Assembly: GCA_050330055.1 (NCBI GenBank)
Contig: JBHJOF010000247.1
Span: forward strand, 1 to 14,199
DNA: 14,199 nucleotides
Origin: JBHJOF01 sp050330055
GTDB taxonomy: Bacteria > Pseudomonadota > Alphaproteobacteria > Kiloniellales > JAKSDN01
Reading direction: 5' to 3'
In this document: piece by piece, positions 6,315 through 14,049 of the stretch
How the letters are laid out: each line of letters opens with the position of its first letter
How positions within the stretch are numbered: position 1 is the stretch's first letter
Program-made: the position numbers and the translations under genes
Notes under the pieces: generated by a model
Databases searched by the model: none
What the model saw: only the letters and a program-made list of their open reading frames with translations
Told to the model about the DNA's origin: nothing

Positions 6315-7109
6315 ATGCCGCTCCGCATCGCAACCTGGAACGTCAACTCGGTGCGCCAGCGCATCGGGCATCTGCAGCGCTTCTGCACCGCCCAGCAGCC
6401 CGACGTGCTGTGCCTGCAGGAGACCAAGGTCACCGACGAGGACTTCCCGGCCGAGCCGCTGCGCGCGCTCGGCTATCGCCACCAGCTGCTGCGCGGGCAA
6501 AAGAGCTACAACGGCGTCGCCATCCTGTCGCGCCTGCCGTTCGAGGCAGAGGGCGCGAAGATCTGGTGCCGCAAGGACGACTGCCGCCACCTGACGGTGC
6601 GACTGCCCGGCGGCCTCGAGCTGCACAACTTCTATGTTCCCTCGGGCGGCGACACGCCCGATCCCAAGGTCAACGACAAGTTCGCCCATAAGCTCCGTTT
6701 TCTGCGCGAGATGGCGCGCTGGTGCCGCGACGAGGCGCTGGCCGAGCGCAAGGCGATCCTGGTCGGCGACCTCAACGTGGCGCCGCTGGAGACCGACGTC
6801 TGGAACCACAAGCGCCTGCTGCGCAGCGTCGGACACACGCCGGTCGAATCCGACCTCATGGCCAAGCTGCACAAGGCCGGCACGCTGATCGACGTGCCGC
6901 GCCACTTCGTGCCGCCGAGCGAGCCGCTCTACACCTGGTGGGGTTATCGCTTCCCGCAGGCCTTCGCCAAGAACTACGGCTGGCGCCTGGACCACGCCCT
7001 GGCGACGCCGCCGGCCCTGGCCGGGATCGCCGCCATGGAGGTGTTCAAGGACAGCCGCACCTGGGACAAGCCCTCCGACCACGTCCCCGTGGTGATCGAC
7101 TTCGCCTGA
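6315..7109 (+). CDS. xthA: Exodeoxyribonuclease III / AP endonuclease (ExoA type)
   Basis: 264 residues, the usual length for the family. It cleaves DNA at abasic sites and degrades 3' ends in base excision repair, in the cytoplasm with Mg2+. The catalytic residues of the exonuclease-endonuclease-phosphatase fold are all visible: N-terminal IATWNVNSVR (5-14), Glu36 in CLQETK, Tyr107 in NFYVPSGG, Asp152 and Asn154 in VGDLNVAP, Asp226 in WRLDHALAT, and Asp255-His256 in SDHVPVV. The start at 6315 is set by homology to the MxLRIATWNVNS beginning; the ribosome site is poor. In many alphaproteobacteria this gene follows ftsK-lolA closely. Here about 4.7 kb of other genes lie between lolA and xthA. 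Confidence 0.96.
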   Translation: MPLRIATWNVNSVRQRIGHLQRFCTAQQPDVLCLQETKVTDEDFPAEPLRALGYRHQLLRGQKSYNGVAILSRLPFEAEGAKIWCRKDDCRHLTVRLPGGLELHNFYVPSGGDTPDPKVNDKFAHKLRFLREMARWCRDEALAERKAILVGDLNVAPLETDVWNHKRLLRSVGHTPVESDLMAKLHKAGTLIDVPRHFVPPSEPLYTWWGYRFPQAFAKNYGWRLDHALATPPALAGIAAMEVFKDSRTWDKPSDHVPVVIDFA

Positions 7110-7164
7110 CGCGGTTCAGCGCGCAGCGCGACTTTCCGATCGAGGCCGGCGTGCCTGTTCTGCT

Positions 7165-7303
7165 GTCCGCTTCGCGGACGCCCCCTCCCAGCCCTCCCCC
7201 GCAAGGGGGGAGGGAAGAACGAGGCGCGGCACCTTAGTTTGCCTCCCCCCTTGCGGGGGAGGCCGGCACGAAGCGCCGGGAGGGGAGACTGGCGCGGAGC
7301 GCC
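7165..7303. repeat. Composite palindromic repeat between convergent genes
   Basis: The core is a perfect 21-bp inverted repeat, 7193-7213 against 7242-7262, with a 28-bp spacer. Each arm is itself nearly palindromic (CCTCCCCC, GCAA, GGGGGGAGG). Small hairpins flank it: GTCCGC-TTC-GCGGAC at 7165-7179 and GGCGC-GGA-GCGCC at 7291-7303. It sits between xthA and the convergent methyltransferase gene, where it could stop transcripts from both sides. Arms of this CCTCCCCC...GGGGGAGG kind are common in GC-rich alphaproteobacterial intergenic DNA. The rest of 7110-7387 shows no gene. Confidence 0.7.
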
Positions 7304-7387
7304 GAAAAGGAATGCCTCGGAAGCAAATCCCCGCTGTGCAAGACATCTCACCAGGCTTGATGTGCCCCAGTCTGCGACAGGTTGTTG

Positions 7388-7888
7388 TCAGCTTAACTGG
7401 ACAGCCGCGCGGTAGAGGAAGTAGCGGCCGGGCTCGACGCCCTGCGGCAAGGGCAGCGGCTCGGCGCCGGCGAAACGCAGGTCCTGGTCGCCGACCACCA
7501 CGCCGCCCGGCCGCAGCAGGCGCGGCAACCAGCCGGCGACGAAGCCGGTGGTCGCGGCGTCGCGCTCGGCGTTGCCCGAGCCCAGATCGGCGTGCAGCAG
7601 CGCCACCGTGGCCCCGAAGCGCGAGGCCGCATGCGGCAAGGTCTCCTGCAGCTCGCCGAGCAGGAGATGCGCCGCGTCGGGGAGGCTGTCGGGATGCGCG
7701 GCGACCTGGCGGTCGAACACGAAGATCTCGCGCCCGGGCGAGAGCGATCGCAGATGGTCGTAGGTCCGGCCGTTGCCGAGACCGAGCTCGAGGATCGGGC
7801 CCGGCAGGTCGCGGGTCGCCTCGATGGCGGCGTCCAGGCAGGCACGCTGAGCCTGCAAGCGGCGGATCGCGCTGTCGAGCCGGCTCAC
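7388..7888 (-). CDS. Small class I SAM-dependent methyltransferase
   Basis: 166 residues. The SAM-binding motif I is ILELGLGNGRTYDHLR (32-47), an acidic residue ends the second strand (FVFDRQ, D59), and HADLGSGN (99-106) and LLRPGGVVVGDQDL (124-137) match later strands of the Rossmann fold. Length and the FVFDRQVAAHPDSLP segment suggest the short alphaproteobacterial group Pfam calls Methyltransf_17. The frame stays open to 8362, but that part is a shadow of the cyclic-nucleotide gene and reads as Arg/Gly-rich noise. I chose GTG 7888, which overlaps the upstream stop as GTGA, a coupled start. The substrate is unknown. It is the last gene of the ABC/cNMP operon, so a small molecule or glycan linked to that operon is possible. 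Confidence 0.82.
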   Translation of the reverse strand: MSRLDSAIRRLQAQRACLDAAIEATRDLPGPILELGLGNGRTYDHLRSLSPGREIFVFDRQVAAHPDSLPDAAHLLLGELQETLPHAASRFGATVALLHADLGSGNAERDAATTGFVAGWLPRLLRPGGVVVGDQDLRFAGAEPLPLPQGVEPGRYFLYRAAVQLS

Positions 7889-8355
7889 GTGCGCGACGGC
7901 TCGCCCTGCTTGCCGGCAAGCGCCTCGCGGAGCTGCGCCGTGGTGTGCTCCAGCCGCGTCGCCAGCACCCGCATGATCTCGATCGACATCTCCGGGAAGT
8001 CCATGACGAGCTGGAAGAAGAGCTGCTTGGTCAGCTTCAGCGTGACCAGCTCGCTGGTCGCCACCACCGTCGCGGTGCGCGGGATGTCGATCAGGATGGC
8101 GATGTCGCCGACGATGTCGTTGCGCCCGAGGGAGGCGACGGTGAGCGGACCGGAGGGCGACTTGACCACCACGTCGGCCGTGCCGTCCAGGATGACGTAG
8201 GCGGCGTCGCCCGGATCGCCCTGGCGCACCACCGCCTCGCCGGGCCTGAAGGTCAGGCGTTCGCTGGCGAAGGCCATGAGCTTCAGCTTTGCGCTGTCGA
8301 TGTTCGCGAACAGCGGAATCTTGCGCAGTATTTCGACTTCTTGATCGAGTCCCAT
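7885..8355 (-). CDS. Stand-alone cyclic-nucleotide-binding domain protein
   Basis: 156 residues consisting of one Crp/Fnr-like sensor domain and a C-terminal helix, without a DNA-binding domain. The beta-roll is recognisable from about residue 7 (EILRKIPLFANID, then FRPGEAVVRQGDPGDAAYVI). The phosphate-binding cassette is GDIAILIDIPRTAT (83-96): Arg93 and Thr94 are kept, while the usual Glu that grips the ribose is Asp84. The final helix (FPEMSIEIMRVLATRLEHTT) ends before a helix-turn-helix would begin. ATG 8355 has AGGAG ten bases upstream. It follows the ABC gene by 27 bp and overlaps the methyltransferase by four, so it is co-transcribed. A likely role is cAMP- or cGMP-dependent control of a protein partner, perhaps the ABC protein; whether it still binds a nucleotide is uncertain. 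Confidence 0.88.
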   Translation of the reverse strand: MGLDQEVEILRKIPLFANIDSAKLKLMAFASERLTFRPGEAVVRQGDPGDAAYVILDGTADVVVKSPSGPLTVASLGRNDIVGDIAILIDIPRTATVVATSELVTLKLTKQLFFQLVMDFPEMSIEIMRVLATRLEHTTAQLREALAGKQGEPSRT

Positions 8356-8382
8356 AGCCCACTGTCTCCTGCCGCAGCCGCG

Positions 8383-11088
8383 TCAGCCGGCCGCCGCCAT
8401 CTCGCTGAAGGCCGTCTCCGGCCGATTGAGCTCCGCGAAGCTCCCCTGTTCGACAATCCGACCGCCGCGCATCACCAGGATGCGGTCGAACTGCCCGCCC
8501 GCCATAAGCTGCGCCAGCGTCCAGATCACGCCTTTGCCCTGGCGCGCCTGCAGCACCGCCTTCATGAGCCGGTGTTGCGCCGTCTGGTCCATGACCGCCG
8601 CGGCCTCGTTCAGGATCAGCACGTCCGGCCGCTTCAGCAGCGCCCGGCCGATCGCCAGCCTCTGCCGCTGGGTCGCGCTCAGGCGCTTGCCGGCAATGCC
8701 GACATTGTACAGCAGCCCGGCTTCGATGACTTTTTCGCGCAGGCCGAGTTCGTCAAGCACGCTGGTGACCGCCGCGCCGACGGTCTCCTCGGCGTGGGCG
8801 CGGCCGTAGGCGAGCCGGCCGAAGAGAATGTTGTCCTGCAACGAGGCCGCCGCGTTGTAGCCGTCGATCCGGTAAGCCTCGACCGCGCCGGGATCTTCCT
8901 CGGCCAGACGCCGGGCGAAGCGCCGGCGGGCCTCGACCAGTTTCTCCTGCATGGTCTCGTCGATCAGGCCGAGGCGGTGGCGCGCCTCCGAATAGTCGAA
9001 CGGCAGGGCCATCAGGCGCTCGCGCTCGTCCGGATTGAGGCCGCCGAGGCCGAGCTTTTCCGCCCGTCCCACCAGGGTGCGATAGTCGCCCAGATCGTCC
9101 GCCTGGATGAAGCTGAACTGCTCGAAGAAGGGATGGCCGGGCGGCAGGTCGGCGAAGATCTCGACCATGGTGCGGGAGATCGACAGGCCCATGTCGAGCA
9201 TCGGGTCGTGCAGGCCGCTCTCGTCCAGCACTTCCTTAAGCAGCGGGTTGCGAGCCAGACCGGCCGCCGCATACTCGGGCTTGGTCGGCGTGCCGAACAG
9301 CAGGTTCTCGGCCAGGGTGGCGTTCGGGTTGTAGGCGTCGGGGTCGAAGCGCACCACCAGGTCGCTGGCGCCTTCCTTGGCCAGCCGGTCGGTCAGCGCA
9401 GCCCGCGCCTTGAGCACGCCGTCGGCGACCTCGGGCTGCGCCTCCGGGTCGATGGTTCCGCTCAGCCCGAAGCGATAGACGTTCTCTTCGAGGCCGACCA
9501 GGGTCAGCACCTCGACCAGCTTCTCGTTGATGTCGTGCGGCCCGTCAGCGCCGGCCGCGGCATAGTCGACCCAGTCGGCCTCGACGGAGAAGGTCGGATT
9601 GCCGGCCCGTCGTGCCTCCATCGCCCAGCGGCTGCCCGTGGCGTCGTCGTCCGGCTGCAGCGGCGGCAAATGCCGGAGGCCGTAGAGCAAATTGTCACGG
9701 ACCGAGAGCGGAAAGAGATAGGCGTCCGGCCCAACGTAAGACATGCGCCGGCCGGTCACCGCTTGCGGCAGCTCGGCGAGCGGCCGCCCGCCGATCGTGA
9801 TATCGCCGGACGAGGGGCGCAGCAGCCCGGCCAGCAGCAGGCCGAGATGCTCCTTGCCGCTTGCGCTGTCGCCGATTATCGCGACGTGCTTGTCGACGCC
9901 CGCGGCGAAGCCGACGGAGTCGAGCAGGCGGCCGCCCGAATCGTCGAGCAGTACGACGCCGGAGACCACGATCTCGCCGGTGAGCGGTCCGTCCGGCGCG
10001 TTGTCGGCCGCCTGCAGCGAGGCGTCGATGATCTCGGCCGGCTGAAACTGGTCGATCACCTGCTCGTACTTGATCTGCACGTCGTTGCGCTGCTGATCCC
10101 AGTCGATCAGCTCCTTGATCGGCCCGGGCAGGTCCTTGTAGGCGGCGATTACCGCGACCAGCGCGCCGATGTCGAGATGGCCGGAAATCGCCAGCAGACC
10201 GCCCACAACGTAGAACAGAAAGGGCGTAAGCTGGGCCAGGAAGTTGTTCAGGAACTTGACGAAGAACTTGCGCTGGAAAATCTCGTAGCGGATGTCGAAG
10301 ATGCGGCCGAGACGCGAAACGAGATCGGCGCGCTCGTAGTTCGAGGTGTCGTGCGCATGCACTTCCACAGCGCCGTCCATCAGCTCGGCGATGCGCCCGG
10401 CAAGCTGGCGCGCGGTGATCTGGCGCATCTTGCCGAGCACGAGGATGCGGCGGCGCAGGCGCGGTATCAGAAAGGCCTGCACCAGCACGATGGTCGCGGC
10501 CACGAGCCCGAGCCAGAAGCTCTGCACCATAATGAAGACCATCGCCGTCAAGGCCTGGCCGCCAAGAAACAGCGGCGTGACGAAGGCATCGCCGATGAAT
10601 CCGCCGAGCGGCTCCACCTCGTCCTTGATCATGGTCGCGACCTCGGCCTGCTTCATGCGGCGCAGCTGAGGCAGCGGAAAGCGCAGCACGCGGTCCGACA
10701 GCTCGTAACGCAGGCGGCGCAGCATGCGCTCGCCGAGCCGGCCCTTGCTGGTGTTGATCCAGAACTTGAAACCGCCGTTGACGAACACCAGACTCAGGAA
10801 GCTGAAGCTGAGCGCCAGCAGCAGGCTCTGCTGATCGAGCGCGAAGCCGTCGAACAGAACAACCGGAGCGCCGTCGTTCGCCGTGATCCAGGGCAGCTCG
10901 AAACGCAGGAAGGGCAAGGTCGAGCCTTCGCCGCTGAAGCCCTGCCCCTGGATGCCCTGGTTGACAATGCCCTTCGGCAGCTCCAGCGAGACGTAGTAGA
11001 ACGGAAACGACAGCAGCACCATGAGCAGGATGCCCAGCTGCTCGCGCTTGCTGTGATGCCAGACGTACTTGAAGAGGTTGGGTTCCAT
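8383..11088 (-). CDS. ABC exporter-like protein with degenerate, expanded nucleotide-binding domain
   Basis: 901 residues from ATG 11088; an in-frame GTG at 11103 would add five residues, and neither has a clear ribosome site. Residues about 15-330 form a type-1 exporter membrane domain, with hydrophobic segments near 20-38, 88-106, 163-190, 192-210 and 280-318. The nucleotide-binding domain starts near 370. Walker A is GDSASGKE (406-413): Lys412 is kept but Ser/Thr is replaced by Glu. The Q-loop Gln is Pro454, the signature is LSATQ (803-807), Walker B is VLILNE (823-828) with Asp replaced by Asn but Glu828 kept, and the H-loop His is Gln860 (TLAQL). About 290 extra residues separate the two halves of the domain and contain repeated Q-loop-following segments. 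Canonical half-transporters are near 600 residues. ATP binding is plausible, normal hydrolysis doubtful. It is first in an operon with the cyclic-nucleotide and methyltransferase genes and divergent from the glycosyltransferases. Confidence 0.88.
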   Translation of the reverse strand: MEPNLFKYVWHHSKREQLGILLMVLLSFPFYYVSLELPKGIVNQGIQGQGFSGEGSTLPFLRFELPWITANDGAPVVLFDGFALDQQSLLLALSFSFLSLVFVNGGFKFWINTSKGRLGERMLRRLRYELSDRVLRFPLPQLRRMKQAEVATMIKDEVEPLGGFIGDAFVTPLFLGGQALTAMVFIMVQSFWLGLVAATIVLVQAFLIPRLRRRILVLGKMRQITARQLAGRIAELMDGAVEVHAHDTSNYERADLVSRLGRIFDIRYEIFQRKFFVKFLNNFLAQLTPFLFYVVGGLLAISGHLDIGALVAVIAAYKDLPGPIKELIDWDQQRNDVQIKYEQVIDQFQPAEIIDASLQAADNAPDGPLTGEIVVSGVVLLDDSGGRLLDSVGFAAGVDKHVAIIGDSASGKEHLGLLLAGLLRPSSGDITIGGRPLAELPQAVTGRRMSYVGPDAYLFPLSVRDNLLYGLRHLPPLQPDDDATGSRWAMEARRAGNPTFSVEADWVDYAAAGADGPHDINEKLVEVLTLVGLEENVYRFGLSGTIDPEAQPEVADGVLKARAALTDRLAKEGASDLVVRFDPDAYNPNATLAENLLFGTPTKPEYAAAGLARNPLLKEVLDESGLHDPMLDMGLSISRTMVEIFADLPPGHPFFEQFSFIQADDLGDYRTLVGRAEKLGLGGLNPDERERLMALPFDYSEARHRLGLIDETMQEKLVEARRRFARRLAEEDPGAVEAYRIDGYNAAASLQDNILFGRLAYGRAHAEETVGAAVTSVLDELGLREKVIEAGLLYNVGIAGKRLSATQRQRLAIGRALLKRPDVLILNEAAAVMDQTAQHRLMKAVLQARQGKGVIWTLAQLMAGGQFDRILVMRGGRIVEQGSFAELNRPETAFSEMAAAG

Positions 11089-11103
11089 CCGCCGCCGTCC
11101 CAC

Positions 11104-11414
11104 GCCCCCCGCGGGGAGTCAGCCCGATTCCCCCTATCGGTGGAAAAGCTTAGCGAATAGCGCCGCCCCGGTAAACCAGACCGAGCAAACCGGAGCGGGT
11201 AAGGCAGGGCGGCCGGATCGCCTCCTGCATCCGGCTAGGGAGCGGCGCCGCGGCGGCTCCAGCCATGCGGGCAGGGTTCGGACGGTCGGTGGGAACGGGG
11301 CCCGGAAGGCTTTCGTGCAAGGTCCTCGAACAAGGTTGTTTTCGCAATGCATGGGCCTGTGGCATGATCCCGGCGCCAAGGACAGAAACCCGCAACGGGG
11401 AGGGGGGCTACGGC
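11104..11414. promoter_or_regulatory. Divergent intergenic region between ABC operon and glycosyltransferases
   Basis: About 310 bp without a convincing gene. For the ABC operon, TTTACC (11175-11170) and TAAGCT (11152-11147) on the minus strand are 17 bases apart. For the glycosyltransferase, TTCGCA (11341-11346) and CATGAT (11363-11368) on the plus strand are 16 apart. All are weak matches. A hairpin GCCGGAT/ATCCGGC (11212-11218 with 11229-11235) lies between them. The strong GGGGAGGGGGG ribosome site (11397-11407) ends the region. Confidence 0.3.
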
Positions 11415-12662
11415 ATGGCATCCGTCCGTGCGAACCGACGGGTTCTGATCTACAGCCATGACAGTTTCGGCCTCGGCCATCTGCGTCGTTGTCGCGAGAT
11501 CGCGCATGCCCTGGTCGAGGAGCACAAGAACCTTTCGGTTCTGATTCTGTCGGGCTCGCCCATTATCGGCAGCTTCGACTTCCGGCGCCGGGTCGATTTC
11601 ATCCGCATACCGGGCGTGATCAAGCTGCGCAACGGCGAGTACACCACGCTGAAGCTCGACATCGACGTCGAGCAGACCATCGCGCTGCGCGCCTCGATCA
11701 TCGAGCACGCGGCGCGGATTTACGCGCCCGACCTGTTCCTGGTCGACAAGGAGCCGCTCGGCCTGCGCGGCGAGGTCGAGCCGGCGCTAACCATGCTGCG
11801 CGCGCGCGGCACGCCCTGCGTGCTGGGCCTGCGCGACATCATGGACGATCCAGAGCTGCTGGCGCCCGAGTGGGAGCGCAAGAAGGCGGTGCCGGCACTG
11901 ATCAATCACTATGACGAGATCTGGGTCTACGGCCTGCCGCAAATCTGCGACCCGCTCGAGGGCATCGCGCTACCCGATTCGGTGCGCAAGAAGATGATCT
12001 ACACCGGCTACATCGGCCGACGCGTGCCGCAGTCTGCGACGCCGCTGGCGCTGGAGAAGATCACAGCACCATACCTGCTGGTCACCATCGGCGGCGGCGG
12101 CGACGGCGAGGCGATCGTCGACTGGGTGCTGCGCGCCTACGAGTACGACCGCGATCTGCCCTATCCGGCGCTGATCGTGCTCGGCCCCTTCATGGGCTCG
12201 GAGCTGCAGGGCGAGTTCCTGCAGCGCGCCAACCGGCTGCCGAACGTTGAGGCGATCACCTTCGACGCGCATCTGGAGTCGCTTATGGAACCTGCAGTCG
12301 GCGTGGTCTGCATGGGCGGCTACAACACCTTCTGCGAGATCCTGTCGCTCGACAAGCGGGCGCTGGTAATCCCGCGCACCGAGCCGCGGCGCGAGCAGTA
12401 CATCCGCGCGTCGCGGGCACAGGAGCTGGGACTGGTCGGCATGCTGCCGGGCGACGGCGAGCGCAACGCGCGCACCATGGCGACCGCACTGCGCACCCTG
12501 CCGCAGCAGCCGCTGCCATCCGAGGTGGTGGTGCCCGGCCTGCTGGACGGCCGCGGCAACCTGATCAAGCTGGCCAGGCACCGGCTGCGCCGCAGCGGCA
12601 CCGGTTTCACCGTCGCCGGCGGAACTGGCGTCTCGGGGGCTGCCGCGCGGGCCAGAAGCTGA
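11415..12662 (+). CDS. Predicted glycosyltransferase, COG4671 type (GT-B fold)
   Basis: 415 residues. The N-terminal RRVLIYSHDSFGLGHLRRC (8-26) is the hallmark of the COG4671 group, which resembles MurG/GT28 enzymes. The acceptor-side half runs to about 200. The donor-side half has LLVTIGGGGDGEAIVDW (221-237), then VGVVCMGGYNTFCEILS (295-311) and RALVIPRTEPRREQYIRA (315-332), matching the sugar-nucleotide site of GT28-type enzymes. The frame is open from 11265, but ATG 11415 is chosen because it has GGGGAGGGGGG seven bases upstream and sits just before the conserved start. No signal peptide is seen, so it should be cytoplasmic or peripheral to the inner membrane. Neither sugar donor nor acceptor can be read. 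It is followed after 14 bp by a second glycosyltransferase. Confidence 0.88.
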   Translation: MASVRANRRVLIYSHDSFGLGHLRRCREIAHALVEEHKNLSVLILSGSPIIGSFDFRRRVDFIRIPGVIKLRNGEYTTLKLDIDVEQTIALRASIIEHAARIYAPDLFLVDKEPLGLRGEVEPALTMLRARGTPCVLGLRDIMDDPELLAPEWERKKAVPALINHYDEIWVYGLPQICDPLEGIALPDSVRKKMIYTGYIGRRVPQSATPLALEKITAPYLLVTIGGGGDGEAIVDWVLRAYEYDRDLPYPALIVLGPFMGSELQGEFLQRANRLPNVEAITFDAHLESLMEPAVGVVCMGGYNTFCEILSLDKRALVIPRTEPRREQYIRASRAQELGLVGMLPGDGERNARTMATALRTLPQQPLPSEVVVPGLLDGRGNLIKLARHRLRRSGTGFTVAGGTGVSGAAARARS

Positions 12663-12676
12663 TAGAAGCTGGCGGG

Positions 12677-13993
12677 ATGTCCGCCGCCACGCCACGGCCC
12701 CCCCGAACGCCACTGGGGGCACCACTGAGGCCGCCGCTCGCCGGCCGCTGCGCCGTGCTGCTGAAGGGCTATCCCCGTCTCTCCGAAAGCTTCATCGCCC
12801 AGGAGATCCTGGCGCTCGAGCGTCGCGGCCTCGAGCTCAGGCTCTATTCGTTGAGGCGGCCGACCGATCCGGCGGTCCATCCGGCGCATCGCGAGATTGC
12901 AGCACCGGTCAGCTATCTGCCGGAGTACCTGCACCGCGAGCCGCGCCGCGTGCTGGCCGGCTGGCGCCGCGCCCGCCGCCTACCGGGCTATGTCAGGGCC
13001 TGGCGCGCCTGGCTGCGCGACCTGCGGCGCGACCCGTCGCCCAACCGGCTGCGCCGTTTCGGCCAGGCCTGCGTGCTGGCGGCCGAGCTGCCGCCCGAGA
13101 TCGCCCATATCCACGCTCACTTCCTGCACACGCCGGCCTCGGTCGCGCGCTACGCCGCGGTCATGCGCGGCCTGGCCTGGTCCGCCTCGGCCCATGCCAA
13201 AGACATCTGGACCACGCCGCCCTGGGAGCTGCGCGAGAAGCTCGCTGAGGCAGCCTGGGTGGTCACCTGCACGGCCGTCGGCCGCGACTACCTGCAGGGC
13301 CTGAGCCCGCGGCCCGGCAAGGTGGCGCTGGTCTACCACGGCCTCGACCTGGCCCGCTTCCCGCCGCCCGGTCCCGGCGAGATGCAGTGCAACGGCGGCG
13401 ACGGCCGCGACCCGGCGGCGCCGCTGGTCATCCTGTCGGTCGGCCGCGCCGTCGCCAAGAAGGGCTACGGCGACCTGCTCGAGGCCCTGGCAAAGCTGCC
13501 GCCCGGCCTCGCCTGGCGCTTCGTCCACATCGGCGGCGGGCCGCTGCTGCCACAGCTCAAGGCGCGCGCCGACCATCTGGGCCTGGCCGGACGCATCGAC
13601 TGGCTCGGCGCCCAGGCGCAGGAGGCCGTACTGGCGCGCTATCGCGCCGCTGACCTCTTCGTACTGGCCAGCCGCATCGCCAAGGACGGCGACCGCGACG
13701 GCCTGCCCAACGTGCTGCTGGAAGCGCAGAGCCAGGCGCTGCCCTGCCTGGCGACGCGGGTCTCGGCGATCCCCGAGCTGATCGAGGACGAGGTCACCGG
13801 TCTCCTGGTGCCGCCCGGCGATCCGGCGGTGCTGGCCGCGGCGTTGACCCGGCTGATCGGCGATCCGACGCTGCGCGCCCGGCTGGGTACGGCCGGCGCC
13901 GAGCGAATGCGCCGGGACTTCGCGCTCGACGGCGGCATCGACGCCCTGGCCGCACGCTTCGGCCTGGAGCCGCGGGCGCGCGCCGCAGAATAG
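12677..13993 (+). CDS. Glycosyltransferase family 4 (WcaL-like)
   Basis: 438 residues with a GT-B layout. The N-terminal domain carries LLKGYPRLSESFIAQEI (28-44), a stretch typical of WcaL-like colanic-acid transferases, IHAHFLHTP (145-153) and SASAHAKDIW (169-178). The C-terminal domain carries ILSVGRAVAKKGY (252-264, with Arg257 and Lys262 in the donor-phosphate positions) and VHIGGGP (283-289). The DGLPNVLLEAQSQALPCLA stretch (341-359) has Asp341 and Glu349 in place of the usual E-x7-E pair, a common variant. GLLVPPGDP follows. ATG 12677 has only a weak upstream GAAGCTGGCGGG. Extra residues 1-22 are Pro-rich and may not be conserved, so a later start is possible. It is in an operon with the COG4671 gene; the role is probably addition of a sugar to an exopolysaccharide or other envelope glycan. 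Confidence 0.9.
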   Translation: MSAATPRPPRTPLGAPLRPPLAGRCAVLLKGYPRLSESFIAQEILALERRGLELRLYSLRRPTDPAVHPAHREIAAPVSYLPEYLHREPRRVLAGWRRARRLPGYVRAWRAWLRDLRRDPSPNRLRRFGQACVLAAELPPEIAHIHAHFLHTPASVARYAAVMRGLAWSASAHAKDIWTTPPWELREKLAEAAWVVTCTAVGRDYLQGLSPRPGKVALVYHGLDLARFPPPGPGEMQCNGGDGRDPAAPLVILSVGRAVAKKGYGDLLEALAKLPPGLAWRFVHIGGGPLLPQLKARADHLGLAGRIDWLGAQAQEAVLARYRAADLFVLASRIAKDGDRDGLPNVLLEAQSQALPCLATRVSAIPELIEDEVTGLLVPPGDPAVLAAALTRLIGDPTLRARLGTAGAERMRRDFALDGGIDALAARFGLEPRARAAE

Positions 13994-14049
13994 GCGGCGA
14001 ACAAGCCCGGCCGCCCCTTCGTCTGGTTGCTAACCTGGTGCTGTCCGCC

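Noticed and set aside
7193..7262. CRISPR-like or insertion-sequence terminal repeats
   Set aside because: Only one pair of arms with a 28-bp spacer and no transposase or repeated spacer units, so an intergenic palindromic element is the better reading.
7889..8362. Extended N-terminus of 158 residues for the methyltransferase
   Set aside because: It overlaps the cyclic-nucleotide gene in another frame and has no domain character; GTG 7888 gives the usual family length.
7312..11160. Very long plus-strand open frame (1282 codons) across the right half
   Set aside because: It is antisense to three well-supported minus-strand genes with recognisable families. Its translation is low-complexity Arg/Gln/Ala/His-rich, as expected for a shadow frame in GC-rich DNA.
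11265..11414. Earlier start for the COG4671 glycosyltransferase
   Set aside because: The extra 50 residues are not family-like and the strong ribosome site lies directly before ATG 11415.
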